Assembly (NCBI GenBank): GCA_049687495.1
Contig: JBAVJB010000097.1
Coordinates: 1 to 11,295 of the forward strand
Length of the DNA: 11,295 bases
Reading direction: 5' to 3'
DNA from: Salinimicrobium sp049687495
GTDB taxonomy: Bacteria; Bacteroidota; Bacteroidia; Flavobacteriales; Flavobacteriaceae
Shown: piece by piece, positions 1 to 5,944 of the stretch
Numbering within the stretch: the first letter of the stretch is position 1
Layout of the letters: each line of letters begins with the position of its first letter
Translations under genes and position numbers: made by a program
The notes under the pieces: generated by a model
Seen by the model: the letters and a program-made list of their open reading frames with translations, nothing else
The model's database searches: none
Told to the model about the DNA's origin: nothing

Positions 1-905
1 ACGACCAGCACGAGTACCGTGTGGATCATCCAACGCTCCAGTTTCCAGGCTTTTCGGCTTTTATCTGAAAGATGCCGGTAAGGATCCCCGGCAGTTTCTG
101 CTAGTCCGCCGCAGCCACAAACCCAGGAGCAGTACCAGCGTTTTCCGTAGAAGTAGGTGAGAATAGGAGTAATGACAAAAATGGAAGCGATCCCGAAGCC
201 AAGCATGATCAGTCCTGCATTTCCCGCAGAAAAAAATTCTTGCAGTTTATAACCCGCGAATAGATCGTAGTTGAGCGGCCAGATCACCGCCGGATTATAA
301 TAAGGCTGATTCAGCCTCACAAGCAGCTCAGGGATCAGGAATGCAAATCCCAGCTGAAAGAACATCACCGAAAATGTACGCAGCACCTCGTATTTGTTGT
401 GCCGGTATTTAAGCAGAAATTTGTAGCCAAAAACCAAAATTGCCAAAGTATAAAGCACCCCGTAAACGAACCATTGACCCGCAGGTTGCCCGCTTATCAT
501 CCTGCTTAGCTGGTCAAAAAGGCCAATTATGCCGGTGTTTGCTTCCCCCGAGGGCGTGAGCCCAAGATATTCCGGAAACCAATAGAGCACGATATAGAAC
601 AGCGTAAGCAAAATTCCTGCACCCCAGGCCAAAGCTCCCCTTGAAGAAATGTTTTTGAACCAGACGCCGTCGTTCTTTATACCTTCCGGTTTTCCCAAAT
701 ACTGGTCACTGGCGAAGACAATAACCCCTGCTGCGATAAGACCGAGGGAGAGCCACAGGAAAGAATCGGGAAGCGTCACATTAAAAATCGAAAGCAACAA
801 AATGAACAAGCCCGTCCAGCCTATTGCCGTTGCAATTTTTTGGACAGGGCTTAGACTTTTAGGAGGTTCTCCCGTAAGTGCCATTCTTTGTTGAGGTGTG
901 AGCAT
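1..905 (-). CDS. Membrane-bound NapH/FixG-like iron-sulfur protein, 3' end cut by window edge
   Basis: The frame is open from an ATG at 905 to the window edge, giving 301 residues with no stop. About seven hydrophobic segments are visible (roughly residues 24-43, 49-66, 91-110, 146-165, 176-196, 230-252 and from 292). Near residues 254-273 comes a cytoplasmic-type motif, YGKRWYCSWVCGCGGLAETA, with cysteines at 259, 263 and 265. Such W-C-x-W-x-C clusters after transmembrane helices are typical of polyferredoxin-like membrane electron carriers of the NapH/FixG/YccM type. Any ferredoxin cysteine sets (CxxCxxCxxxCP) would lie beyond the edge. It is the last visible gene of the arsS run, 71 bp after the oxidoreductase stop, with two palindromes in between. 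I infer a role moving electrons through the membrane, perhaps paired with the FAD oxidoreductase; the substrate is unknown. A second in-frame ATG at 884 is an alternative start. Confidence 0.75.
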   Translation of the reverse strand, partial: MLTPQQRMALTGEPPKSLSPVQKIATAIGWTGLFILLLSIFNVTLPDSFLWLSLGLIAAGVIVFASDQYLGKPEGIKNDGVWFKNISSRGALAWGAGILLTLFYIVLYWFPEYLGLTPSGEANTGIIGLFDQLSRMISGQPAGQWFVYGVLYTLAILVFGYKFLLKYRHNKYEVLRTFSVMFFQLGFAFLIPELLVRLNQPYYNPAVIWPLNYDLFAGYKLQEFFSAGNAGLIMLGFGIASIFVITPILTYFYGKRWYCSWVCGCGGLAETAGDPYRHLSDKSRKAWKLERWMIHTVLVLV

Positions 906-926
906 TATAATTGTTTAAATGTTTTT

Positions 927-959
927 AGACCCAACAGGTCTTCGAGATCTGTTGGGTCT
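927..959. repeat. REP-like palindrome 1
   Basis: Arms AGACCCAACAGGTC (927-940) and GATCTGTTGGGTCT (946-959) pair over 14 positions with a single G-T wobble around the loop TTCGA. There is no T tract after the stem on either strand, so it is not a standard terminator. It lies wholly between the oxidoreductase stop and the start of the membrane iron-sulfur gene. Its ends (AGACC...GGTCT) are the same as those of the neighbouring palindrome, which suggests one repeat family. Confidence 0.85.
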
Positions 960-972
960 ACTTCTCTTCTTC

Positions 973-1005
973 AGACCTACGAGGTTTTGAAAACCTCGCA
1001 GGTCT
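973..1005. repeat. REP-like palindrome 2, overlapping the end of the oxidoreductase gene
   Basis: Outer arms AGACCT (973-978) and AGGTCT (1000-1005) and inner arms CGAGGTTTT (980-988) and AAAACCTCG (990-998) form a near-perfect 33-bp palindrome. It has one A/C mismatch (979/999) and a single central base (989). The oxidoreductase stop codon (977-979) and its last nine codons (KTCEVFKTS) fall inside or at the edge of it. From memory, palindromes with GACCT-GCGAGGT arms are common between genes of Bacteroidota; this could not be searched here. Confidence 0.85.
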
Positions 1006-2278
1006 TTTCAAATTCTTTTAAAATTTCTTTCTCATGCCGTTTATAGAACTCCGGGTCAAAATTCGCCTGTTTCAGGTGTTGCAGCACATATTCAACAGAT
1101 CTTCCTTCACGTAACCATCGGTCGAAAACCTCGTGACGCAATCGGATTCCGAAGCTGTTTATACCAAGAAAGAGCGAACTCTCCATATCATAGGCGATCG
1201 TGATCGCCTGCTTCTTACTTTCGTGCTCCCAATGAAAATGCTGTTCATTTTCCTTTGGATCAGCTGAAACCCTTCCGTAAGTCTGATATTCGATCTCAAA
1301 GAATTTGGCGCTGTTGAACCAGGGGCCGGGTTGATACTGGAACGGATTTCCGCAGATGGTCTGCGCGACTGTTTCTCCCATCATTCTTGCGGTATACCAG
1401 ACGGCTTCAATAGCACTTCTGCCTTTTGGCGGTTCTTTAAACTGGGCGCAGTCGCCAATGGCATAGATATCTTCAATGTTAGTCTGCAAATATTCATCTA
1501 CGAGAACACCAATGTCTGTCTCGACTTCTGAACCTTTCAAAAAAGAGATCTGCGGTTGCACTCCGGCTGTGAGTCCCACCAGATCGGTTTCGATTTCCTC
1601 TCCATCTTTGGTCTTCACAGCCCGAACTCTTTCTTTCCCCAATATGCTGTCAAGTTCGGTTTCGAATTTGAGTTCAATGCCGTGGCTCTGGATATGGCCG
1701 GAAATGAGATCTGCATCCTGTTGTGGCAGCACATTTCTCCAGAAGGAATTCTCCCGAATAAGCATCGTTACCGGAATATTCCTGGTGTGCAGCATTTCTG
1801 CCAGTTCCACGCCAATCAATCCGCCGCCCACAATCACTGCTTTCTTGCAGTTGTTGCGGGTATTCTCCTCCAGCAGCTCGAGATCCTGCTTCGAAATCAG
1901 TCCCTGCACGCCCGGCAGTTCCTGGCCTTGCCAACCCGGCTTCCGCGGAATTGATCCTGCCGCCAAAATTAGCTTGTCGTAGCGCAAAGTTTCATCACCT
2001 CTCAAAAAGAGCATTTTTGATCCGGTTTCCACTTTTTCCACAAAAGCCTGTTTCAGTTCAATGCGGTTCTTTTCCCAAAACCAGTCTTCGTAAGGCTCGA
2101 GGTGTTCCCACTTCATGTGGCCCATATAGACGTACATGAGCGCGGTGCGGGAAAAGAAATATTTGCTTTCCGCAGAAATTACCGTGATCCTTTTATTAGA
2201 AATGCGCCTGATGTGCCGCGCAGCCGTAATGCCGGCGATGCCGTTCCCGATAATGACCACGTGTTCTGCGTTAGGCAT
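977..2278 (-). CDS. FAD/NAD(P)-dependent oxidoreductase of the pyridine nucleotide-disulfide reductase type
   Basis: This 433-residue protein has the two-dinucleotide-domain layout of the rubredoxin reductase/NirB-like flavoprotein group. The FAD-binding glycine motif GNGIAG is at 11-16, the NAD(P) motif GGGLIGVE at 151-158, and the second FAD motif YAIGDCA at 272-278. No CxxxxC redox disulfide is visible near the first motif, so it is not a classical disulfide reductase; electrons probably go to a separate partner protein. The start ATG overlaps the phosphorylase gene by 8 bp (ATG inside GATGCCTAA), which supports this start and translational coupling. The following gene is a membrane iron-sulfur protein, a plausible redox partner. 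The last nine residues come from a palindromic repeat (973-1005) and may be a recent extension. The exact substrate cannot be read from sequence. Confidence 0.87.
   Translation of the reverse strand: MPNAEHVVIIGNGIAGITAARHIRRISNKRITVISAESKYFFSRTALMYVYMGHMKWEHLEPYEDWFWEKNRIELKQAFVEKVETGSKMLFLRGDETLRYDKLILAAGSIPRKPGWQGQELPGVQGLISKQDLELLEENTRNNCKKAVIVGGGLIGVELAEMLHTRNIPVTMLIRENSFWRNVLPQQDADLISGHIQSHGIELKFETELDSILGKERVRAVKTKDGEEIETDLVGLTAGVQPQISFLKGSEVETDIGVLVDEYLQTNIEDIYAIGDCAQFKEPPKGRSAIEAVWYTARMMGETVAQTICGNPFQYQPGPWFNSAKFFEIEYQTYGRVSADPKENEQHFHWEHESKKQAITIAYDMESSLFLGINSFGIRLRHEVFDRWLREGRSVEYVLQHLKQANFDPEFYKRHEKEILKEFEKTCEVFKTS
1997..2019. repeat. CAAAAATG palindrome, copy A (inside oxidoreductase gene)
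   Basis: ACCTCTCAAAAA (1997-2008), GAG, then CATTTTTG (2012-2019). The half-sites CAAAAAGA and CATTTTTG are separated by one base. The site is inside the oxidoreductase coding sequence (minus strand, encoding residues around KMLFLRG, 88-94) and shares its 12-base left flank exactly with copies B and C. Confidence 0.7.
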
Positions 2279-3107
2279 CGGCAGGAGATTTTAGTTTGAT
2301 GCGTTTGATCAACTCCCTAAAAAGCAGGATCATGTCAGGTTCAGCTTCCGAAGCAGTTTTGATGATATCTTCGATATCCACCGGTTTCAGGTCATCGGGA
2401 TTGCCTTCATCGGTCAAGACCGACACCGCTGCGATAGGAATTCCAAGGTGGTTTGCAACGATCACTTCGGGTACCGTACTCATTCCCACGGCATCGGCTC
2501 CAATGATCTTGAGGTAGCGATACTCTGCACGGGTTTCCAGCTGTGGCCCAACGACCGAAGCATAAACTCCCTTACGAAGGGTAATGTCATTCTCTTTGGC
2601 GATCTCCTCCAGAATTCTGATGCTGTCCTGGTCGTAAGGTGCGCTCATGTCGGTGAAGCGGGTGCCAAAATGCTCCACCCCATGAAATGCAAGCGGGGAA
2701 CCGCCCTGCAGGTTAATGTGGTCATCAATGACCATAATTTCCCCTTTTTTGAAGTCGGGATTGATCGCGCCGGCGGCATTGGAAATGAGCAGCTTTTTAA
2801 TTCCCAAACGTTTCATCACTCTAACGGGATAGGTCACATCCCAAAGGCTATAGCCTTCGTAAACATGAAATCTTCCCTGCATCACGATCACCTTTTTGCC
2901 GTCCAGTTTTCCGTAGATGAGTTTTCCGCGGTGAAATTCCACTGTAGCGGTTGGAAAGAAAGGAATATGGTTATAGCTGACTTCCGAAATGATCTCCAGC
3001 TCATCCACCAGTTTTCCCAGGCCGGTGCCGAGGATAATTCCAATTTCAGGGCTTTCAAAGCCTCTTTCCTGTAAATATTCTGTGGTTTCTTCTAAATCTC
3101 TTATCAT
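2271..3107 (-). CDS. Purine nucleoside phosphorylase, trimeric (PNP/MTAP) family
   Basis: This enzyme cleaves the glycosidic bond of purine nucleosides with phosphate, giving free base and a ribose-1-phosphate. The 278 residues match the full length of trimeric PNPs. Visible landmarks are the phosphate loop GTGLG (27-31), the MQGRFHVYEGY strand (76-86), SNAAG (109-113), GPQLET with the purine-contacting Glu (187-192), and MSTVPEVIVA (209-218). In the base-recognition loop it reads LTDEGNPDD (231-239), so Asp233 stands where human PNP has Asn243. In MTAP an Asp in this loop recognises the 6-amino group of adenine. The start codon overlaps the stop of the CofC-like gene (ATGA, 4-bp overlap), and the next gene begins inside its end. 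Within an arsS operon I infer that it may remove adenine from the deoxyadenosyl-arsenical made by ArsS; ordinary purine salvage is the alternative. Confidence 0.93.
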   Translation of the reverse strand: MIRDLEETTEYLQERGFESPEIGIILGTGLGKLVDELEIISEVSYNHIPFFPTATVEFHRGKLIYGKLDGKKVIVMQGRFHVYEGYSLWDVTYPVRVMKRLGIKKLLISNAAGAINPDFKKGEIMVIDDHINLQGGSPLAFHGVEHFGTRFTDMSAPYDQDSIRILEEIAKENDITLRKGVYASVVGPQLETRAEYRYLKIIGADAVGMSTVPEVIVANHLGIPIAAVSVLTDEGNPDDLKPVDIEDIIKTASEAEPDMILLFRELIKRIKLKSPADA

Positions 3108-3724
3108 GGTTCTATGATTTGCCGGAGCTCGGGATGTGCCTCTAGGTCGTGCAAAGTATCAATGTCATTCCTCACGTCCAGCATGGTTAGTTTTTCATTT
3201 TTCAGGTCTTGCAGCGTGTCCTGCAGCACTGTAGCCGTGCCCCAATTCTTATTGCGAAACACCTGTGAATTTAAGGATTTCATTCCAAATAAATAATAGC
3301 CGCCGTCGCTGGCAGGCCCAATCACATAATCACAAGTATCAAGTGCCAAAAATGCCTTTTTCAGGTCCTCTTCCTGCAGGTCGTATAGATCGCTGCCAAT
3401 GATCACCACCTTTTCATAACCTTCCTCAAAAGCTTCAAAAAAGGAATTTTCCATTCTCTCTCCCAAACCTTTTCCCTGCTGCACCTTTTTCTGAAAATCA
3501 CCTTTATCCCAAAGATCTTGCTGCGGAATTTCTTCGGAATAGCACACCCATTTCTCCACAGACAGCTTCTTTACCACTTCAAAAGTGTGCTGCAGCAGAA
3601 ATTTGTACAGCCTTAAAGCCGAAGCATCTCCAATATCGGCAGCCAGGCGTTTCTTAACTTTTCCCAATTCGGGATTCCTGGTAAAAACGAGGAGCAGGTT
3701 TTTCTGAGGCATCAAAAATGGCAT
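3104..3724 (-). CDS. CofC-like nucleotidyl/glycosyltransferase, DUF2064 (rSAM/selenodomain-associated transferase 1 type, TIGR04282)
   Basis: This 206-residue protein has the single-domain GT-A/nucleotidyltransferase fold of the DUF2064/CofC group. It has an N-terminal basic loop VFTRNPELGKVKKRLA (13-28), a metal-site-like IIGSDLYDL (108-116), the conserved GPASDGGYYLFG (136-147) and the C-terminal DVRNDIDT (183-190). This family is a regular companion of ArsS-type radical SAM proteins and is annotated there as an arsenosugar glycosyltransferase; its reaction is not proven as far as I know. I chose the ATG at 3724, one base after the arsS stop (TAA-A-ATG), because the longer frame up to 3826 only overlaps the arsS end and adds 34 residues without family character. 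A second ATG at 3712 is possible. The stop overlaps the phosphorylase start, so the genes are translated together. Confidence 0.87.
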   Translation of the reverse strand: MPFLMPQKNLLLVFTRNPELGKVKKRLAADIGDASALRLYKFLLQHTFEVVKKLSVEKWVCYSEEIPQQDLWDKGDFQKKVQQGKGLGERMENSFFEAFEEGYEKVVIIGSDLYDLQEEDLKKAFLALDTCDYVIGPASDGGYYLFGMKSLNSQVFRNKNWGTATVLQDTLQDLKNEKLTMLDVRNDIDTLHDLEAHPELRQIIEP

Positions 3725-3729
3725 TTTAG
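3713..3729. repeat. CAAAAATG palindrome, copy D (arsS/CofC-like junction)
   Basis: CAAAAATG (3713-3720), one base, then CATTTTAG (3722-3729). It matches the ideal symmetric site at 15 of 16 arm positions but lacks the ACCTCT flank. It covers the arsS stop codon and the start codon of the CofC-like gene. Confidence 0.5.
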
Positions 3730-4781
3730 GTAAGGCTTCCCTGGCAGCTGCTACCTGCGCCGGCAGTGCAGCCGTAGCAATGTTGGGAGATCTTAATCTC
3801 CCGGTCCTGCAGTGTTTTTTTGTCAAATTCGCTGATGTGCTGCACCCGGGAATCCACCTTCATTTGCAGCATCTGGTTAAAGTCGCAATCATAAAGCCAA
3901 CCATCCCAGCTTACTGAAAGCGTATTGGTGCACATCACGTTTTTTACTGCGGAAGGATTAAATGCCGCGACCAGGCTCTCCATGTAATCCTCGTAATTTT
4001 CCGAAGCAATAAGGTATTCTAAAAACCTGCTTATCGGAAGGTTGGTGATACAGAACAGCGAGTTGAAGTCTATGTCAAAATCCTCTTTTAGGGCCTTCTT
4101 GAAATCCTGCTCCAAAGCCGCCTGTGCGGTTGGCAAAAATGCCCCCGCGGGGTTGTATACCAGATCCAGCTTTAGGCCGCTGCCTTCAATTCCGTAGCCA
4201 ACAGCATTCAGCATCTTCAGGGCTTCAATTGACCTGTCAAACACTCCGCTGCCTCGCTGCCTGTCTGTCTTTTCCCTTTTGTAGAAAGGCAGGGAAGACA
4301 CCACGTGTACTTTGTGCTTTTTGAAAAAGTCGGGCAGGTCGTGATATTTTTTGTTGGCGTTGATAATGGTGAGATTTGAGCGGACGATGATGTCCTGAAC
4401 TCCCATTTTTGAAGCCTCTTCTACGAACCAGCGAAAATTCGGGTTCATTTCGGGCGCACCGCCGGTGAGGTCCAGCGTATGAGCTCCTGAAGTTTTTAAC
4501 ACCTCCAGGCATTGTTGCATGGTTTCGCGACTCATGATCTCCTTGCGGTCTGGTCCCGCATCAACGTGGCAATGGGCGCAGGTTTGATTGCACATGTAGC
4601 CCAGGTTGAGTTGCAGGATCTCCAGAGCGTTTGGTTTTAGTGGAAAATGACCGTTTTCCTGGATTTTTTCGCTGAACAGCGGCAGTTTTCCGTCACCGAA
4701 AATTCCGTTATTTAGGAATTTCAGCTGGTGCTTCGGATCGGCAAGCTCATTTTTCCTTGCTGAAAGTGACTTGATTGGCAT
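3726..4781 (-). CDS. arsS: Radical SAM enzyme ArsS (arsenosugar biosynthesis)
   Basis: This 351-residue protein has the radical SAM [4Fe-4S] motif CNQTCAHC (Cys64, Cys68, Cys71), the SAM-binding LTGGAPEMNP (105-114) and the C-terminal ArsS/DUF3641-type domain. That domain includes FCITN, VMCTNTLSVSWDG, LYDCDFNQ and the terminal HCYGCTAGAGSSC (334-346). ArsS enzymes add the 5'-deoxyadenosyl group of SAM to trivalent dimethylarsenite, forming the C-As bond of arsenosugar precursors. The terminal cysteines (335, 338, 346) are in the region called the selenodomain in relatives; this protein uses plain Cys codons. The gene lies 66 bp after the AhpD-like gene and one base before the CofC-like gene. 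The start is preceded by a purine-rich AGAGAAGAAG stretch that could serve as the ribosome site. No ArsM methyltransferase is seen nearby in this window. Confidence 0.94.
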   Translation of the reverse strand: MPIKSLSARKNELADPKHQLKFLNNGIFGDGKLPLFSEKIQENGHFPLKPNALEILQLNLGYMCNQTCAHCHVDAGPDRKEIMSRETMQQCLEVLKTSGAHTLDLTGGAPEMNPNFRWFVEEASKMGVQDIIVRSNLTIINANKKYHDLPDFFKKHKVHVVSSLPFYKREKTDRQRGSGVFDRSIEALKMLNAVGYGIEGSGLKLDLVYNPAGAFLPTAQAALEQDFKKALKEDFDIDFNSLFCITNLPISRFLEYLIASENYEDYMESLVAAFNPSAVKNVMCTNTLSVSWDGWLYDCDFNQMLQMKVDSRVQHISEFDKKTLQDREIKISQHCYGCTAGAGSSCQGSLT

Positions 4782-4804
4782 AGATTCTTCTTCTCTTACA
4801 TTTC

Positions 4805-4821
4805 TTCCGCAGCAAGCGGAA
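4805..4821. promoter_or_regulatory. Small hairpin in the leader of arsS
   Basis: TTCCGC (4805-4810) and GCGGAA (4816-4821) form a perfect 6-bp stem with the loop AGCAA, within the 66-bp gap between the AhpD-like gene and arsS. On the minus strand it is not followed by a T run, so it is not an obvious terminator. It could mark an mRNA processing or stability site separating the first gene from the tightly coupled rest. Only the symmetry is observed; the role is inference. Confidence 0.35.
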
Positions 4822-4847
4822 ATCTTTACATCGGCAAATTCGCCTAA

Positions 4848-5183
4848 TTAAAAGCTCAGTTTCTTGTATTTGTTCATCATCTGCACGCCATGCACGAGGG
4901 TGGCACCGCCCTGGATCGCGGCTCCCACATGAACGGCTTCCATCATTTCCTCTTTTTCGATCCCACGCTGTAAACCGTCTTTGGTATAGGCGTCAATGCA
5001 ATAAGGGCACTGCACCACGTGGGAAACGGCAAGGGCGATCAAAGATTTCTCACGGGCAGTGAGGCTGCCTTCTTCAAAAACCGAATTATAGTAGTCAAAG
5101 AATTTCTTGCCCAGCTCTTCATTCCACTCGGTGATATCGCCAAATTTTTTCAGATCGGCCGGGTCATAATATGTTTTGGACAT
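4848..5183 (-). CDS. AhpD/carboxymuconolactone decarboxylase-like protein associated with ArsS
   Basis: This 111-residue all-helical protein is of the AhpD/CMD family. The core reads TAREKSLIALAVSHVVQCPYCIDAYTKDGL (42-71), with a redox-type CPYC pair at Cys59 and Cys62. Typical AhpD proteins have CxxCxxxH; here the His position is Tyr66, so peroxidase proton relay may differ. Members adjacent to ArsS are annotated as arsenosugar-biosynthesis-associated peroxidase-like proteins, and some relatives carry selenocysteine at the first Cys. It is the first gene of the minus-strand run and probably carries the operon promoter upstream, in the 81-bp divergent gap. I infer a thiol redox role linked to keeping arsenic trivalent or protecting ArsS; this is not demonstrated by the sequence. 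Confidence 0.87.
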   Translation of the reverse strand: MSKTYYDPADLKKFGDITEWNEELGKKFFDYYNSVFEEGSLTAREKSLIALAVSHVVQCPYCIDAYTKDGLQRGIEKEEMMEAVHVGAAIQGGATLVHGVQMMNKYKKLSF

Positions 5184-5264
5184 AGAATTATTTTTTGAGC
5201 ACCTAATATAAGGCTTTCTCCACCGGCATCAAGATCTTTCTGCCTTCTGCTTTTAAAGGAAAAA
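5184..5264. promoter_or_regulatory. Divergent intergenic region between the arsS operon and the TonB-receptor pair
   Basis: This 81-bp gap separates divergently transcribed genes and must hold the promoter of the minus-strand run and probably that of the plus-strand pair. I looked for the Bacteroidota -7 element TANNTTTG on both strands and found no convincing copy. AAGGA at 5256-5260, four bases before the ATG at 5265, may be a ribosome site. No clear operator for an ArsR-type repressor is visible. Confidence 0.4.
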
Positions 5265-5870
5265 ATGTTAAACTGTCCAACAGCTGCAGCAGCAGAAGCA
5301 GGATTTTTTGTTTCTTTGAATTTCCTGAAAAGCCCCCGCTACTTGAAAAAGCTCAGCATTTTAAGCCTTCTTGTTGTTTTTTGCTTCAATTTGCTGGGGT
5401 TCTACATCTTCTTCGGAATTCAGCTTTTTCAGGTCAAAAACCAGGTGTTGAGAAAGATTTCCGAAGGTTTTCAACAGGAAGAAATGATAAAGCTTAGGAT
5501 CACTTCCGAAGAAAATGAACTCCTCGAGTTTGACGGCGGCAAAGAATTCTATTTCAAGGGCGCGATGTATGACCGGCTGAAGAAGCAGAGGCTCAGCGAC
5601 GGCAGTATAGAGCTTTCCTGTTATCTTGATGTGGAAGAGACTGCGCTTTTAAAGGCATTTTCGGGCCTGCTGAAGACCGGCAGGGAAAATCATAAAAAGA
5701 AAAATTCCGGATTAAAGAGCTTTTTTAAAGTCTTCCCAAAGTTCAACCGGGAACATGAGGACTTAAAAGTTGCATTTTTAAAACCTCTCAAAAAAGGCAT
5801 TTTTGGAAGGTCTTATTTTTACGCAGCACCACGCCTAATTACCGAAAGTCCGCCGCCCCGGCAGGTTTAA
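5265..5870 (+). CDS. Uncharacterised one-helix membrane protein next to a TonB-dependent receptor
   Basis: I do not recognise a named family with certainty. The 201 residues show a basic N-terminal stretch, one strong hydrophobic helix at about 31-52 (LSILSLLVVFCFNLLGFYIF), then a soluble domain. That domain contains EFYFKGAMYDRLKKQ (94-108), SCYLDVEETALLKAF (118-132), a lysine-rich linker (139-160) and a proline-rich tail ESPPPRQV. From memory, small proteins with a single helix followed by a YKGxMYD-like motif recur in Bacteroidota beside TonB receptors and metal-handling genes, without known function. The start has an AAGGA site four bases upstream; the first 20 residues are unusual (TAAAAEAGFF), so a later start is possible. 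The receptor gene follows after 74 bp, suggesting co-transcription. An inner-membrane partner of the receptor is inference only. Confidence 0.72.
   Translation: MLNCPTAAAAEAGFFVSLNFLKSPRYLKKLSILSLLVVFCFNLLGFYIFFGIQLFQVKNQVLRKISEGFQQEEMIKLRITSEENELLEFDGGKEFYFKGAMYDRLKKQRLSDGSIELSCYLDVEETALLKAFSGLLKTGRENHKKKNSGLKSFFKVFPKFNREHEDLKVAFLKPLKKGIFGRSYFYAAPRLITESPPPRQV
5783..5805. repeat. CAAAAATG palindrome, copy B (inside membrane protein gene)
   Basis: ACCTCTCAAAAA (5783-5794), AGG, then CATTTTTG (5798-5805). It lies in the plus-strand coding sequence (residues around PLKKGIFG, 174-181), in a different reading context from copy A, yet has the same flank, spacing and right arm. Confidence 0.7.
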
Positions 5871-5890
5871 TTTGATTTCTGAAAAACAAA

Positions 5891-5913
5891 AGGCAGCATT
5901 TTCATGACTGCCT
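5891..5913. repeat. Inverted repeat between the membrane protein gene and the receptor gene
   Basis: AGGCAG (5891-5896) and CTGCCT (5908-5913) are perfect 6-bp arms around the 11-base loop CATTTTCATGA, about 32 bases before the receptor ATG. No T tract follows, so it is not a convincing terminator. It could be an operator-like symmetry or an mRNA hairpin controlling the receptor gene. Only the symmetry is seen. Confidence 0.35.
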
Positions 5914-5944
5914 CAACCTCTTGTGAAATAAATTAAACCGATCA

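Noticed and set aside
649..894. 81-codon plus-strand open frame
   Set aside because: It is antisense to the membrane iron-sulfur gene, which is open over the full 905 bases with clear helices and a cysteine motif.
927..959. Palindrome 1 as an intrinsic terminator
   Set aside because: The stem is strong, but no T run follows on either strand and the operon appears to continue through it.
1476..1982. 168-codon plus-strand open frame
   Set aside because: It lies wholly inside the oxidoreductase gene, has low-complexity Ser/Pro-rich composition and shows no recognisable domain.
2448..3074. 208-codon plus-strand open frame
   Set aside because: It is antisense to the phosphorylase gene, whose motifs are unmistakable, and shows no family features of its own.
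3725..3826. Upstream extension of the CofC-like gene to an ATG at 3826
   Set aside because: The extra 34 residues lie entirely over the conserved arsS C-terminus in another frame, and the ATG at 3724 directly follows the arsS stop, as expected for coupled genes.
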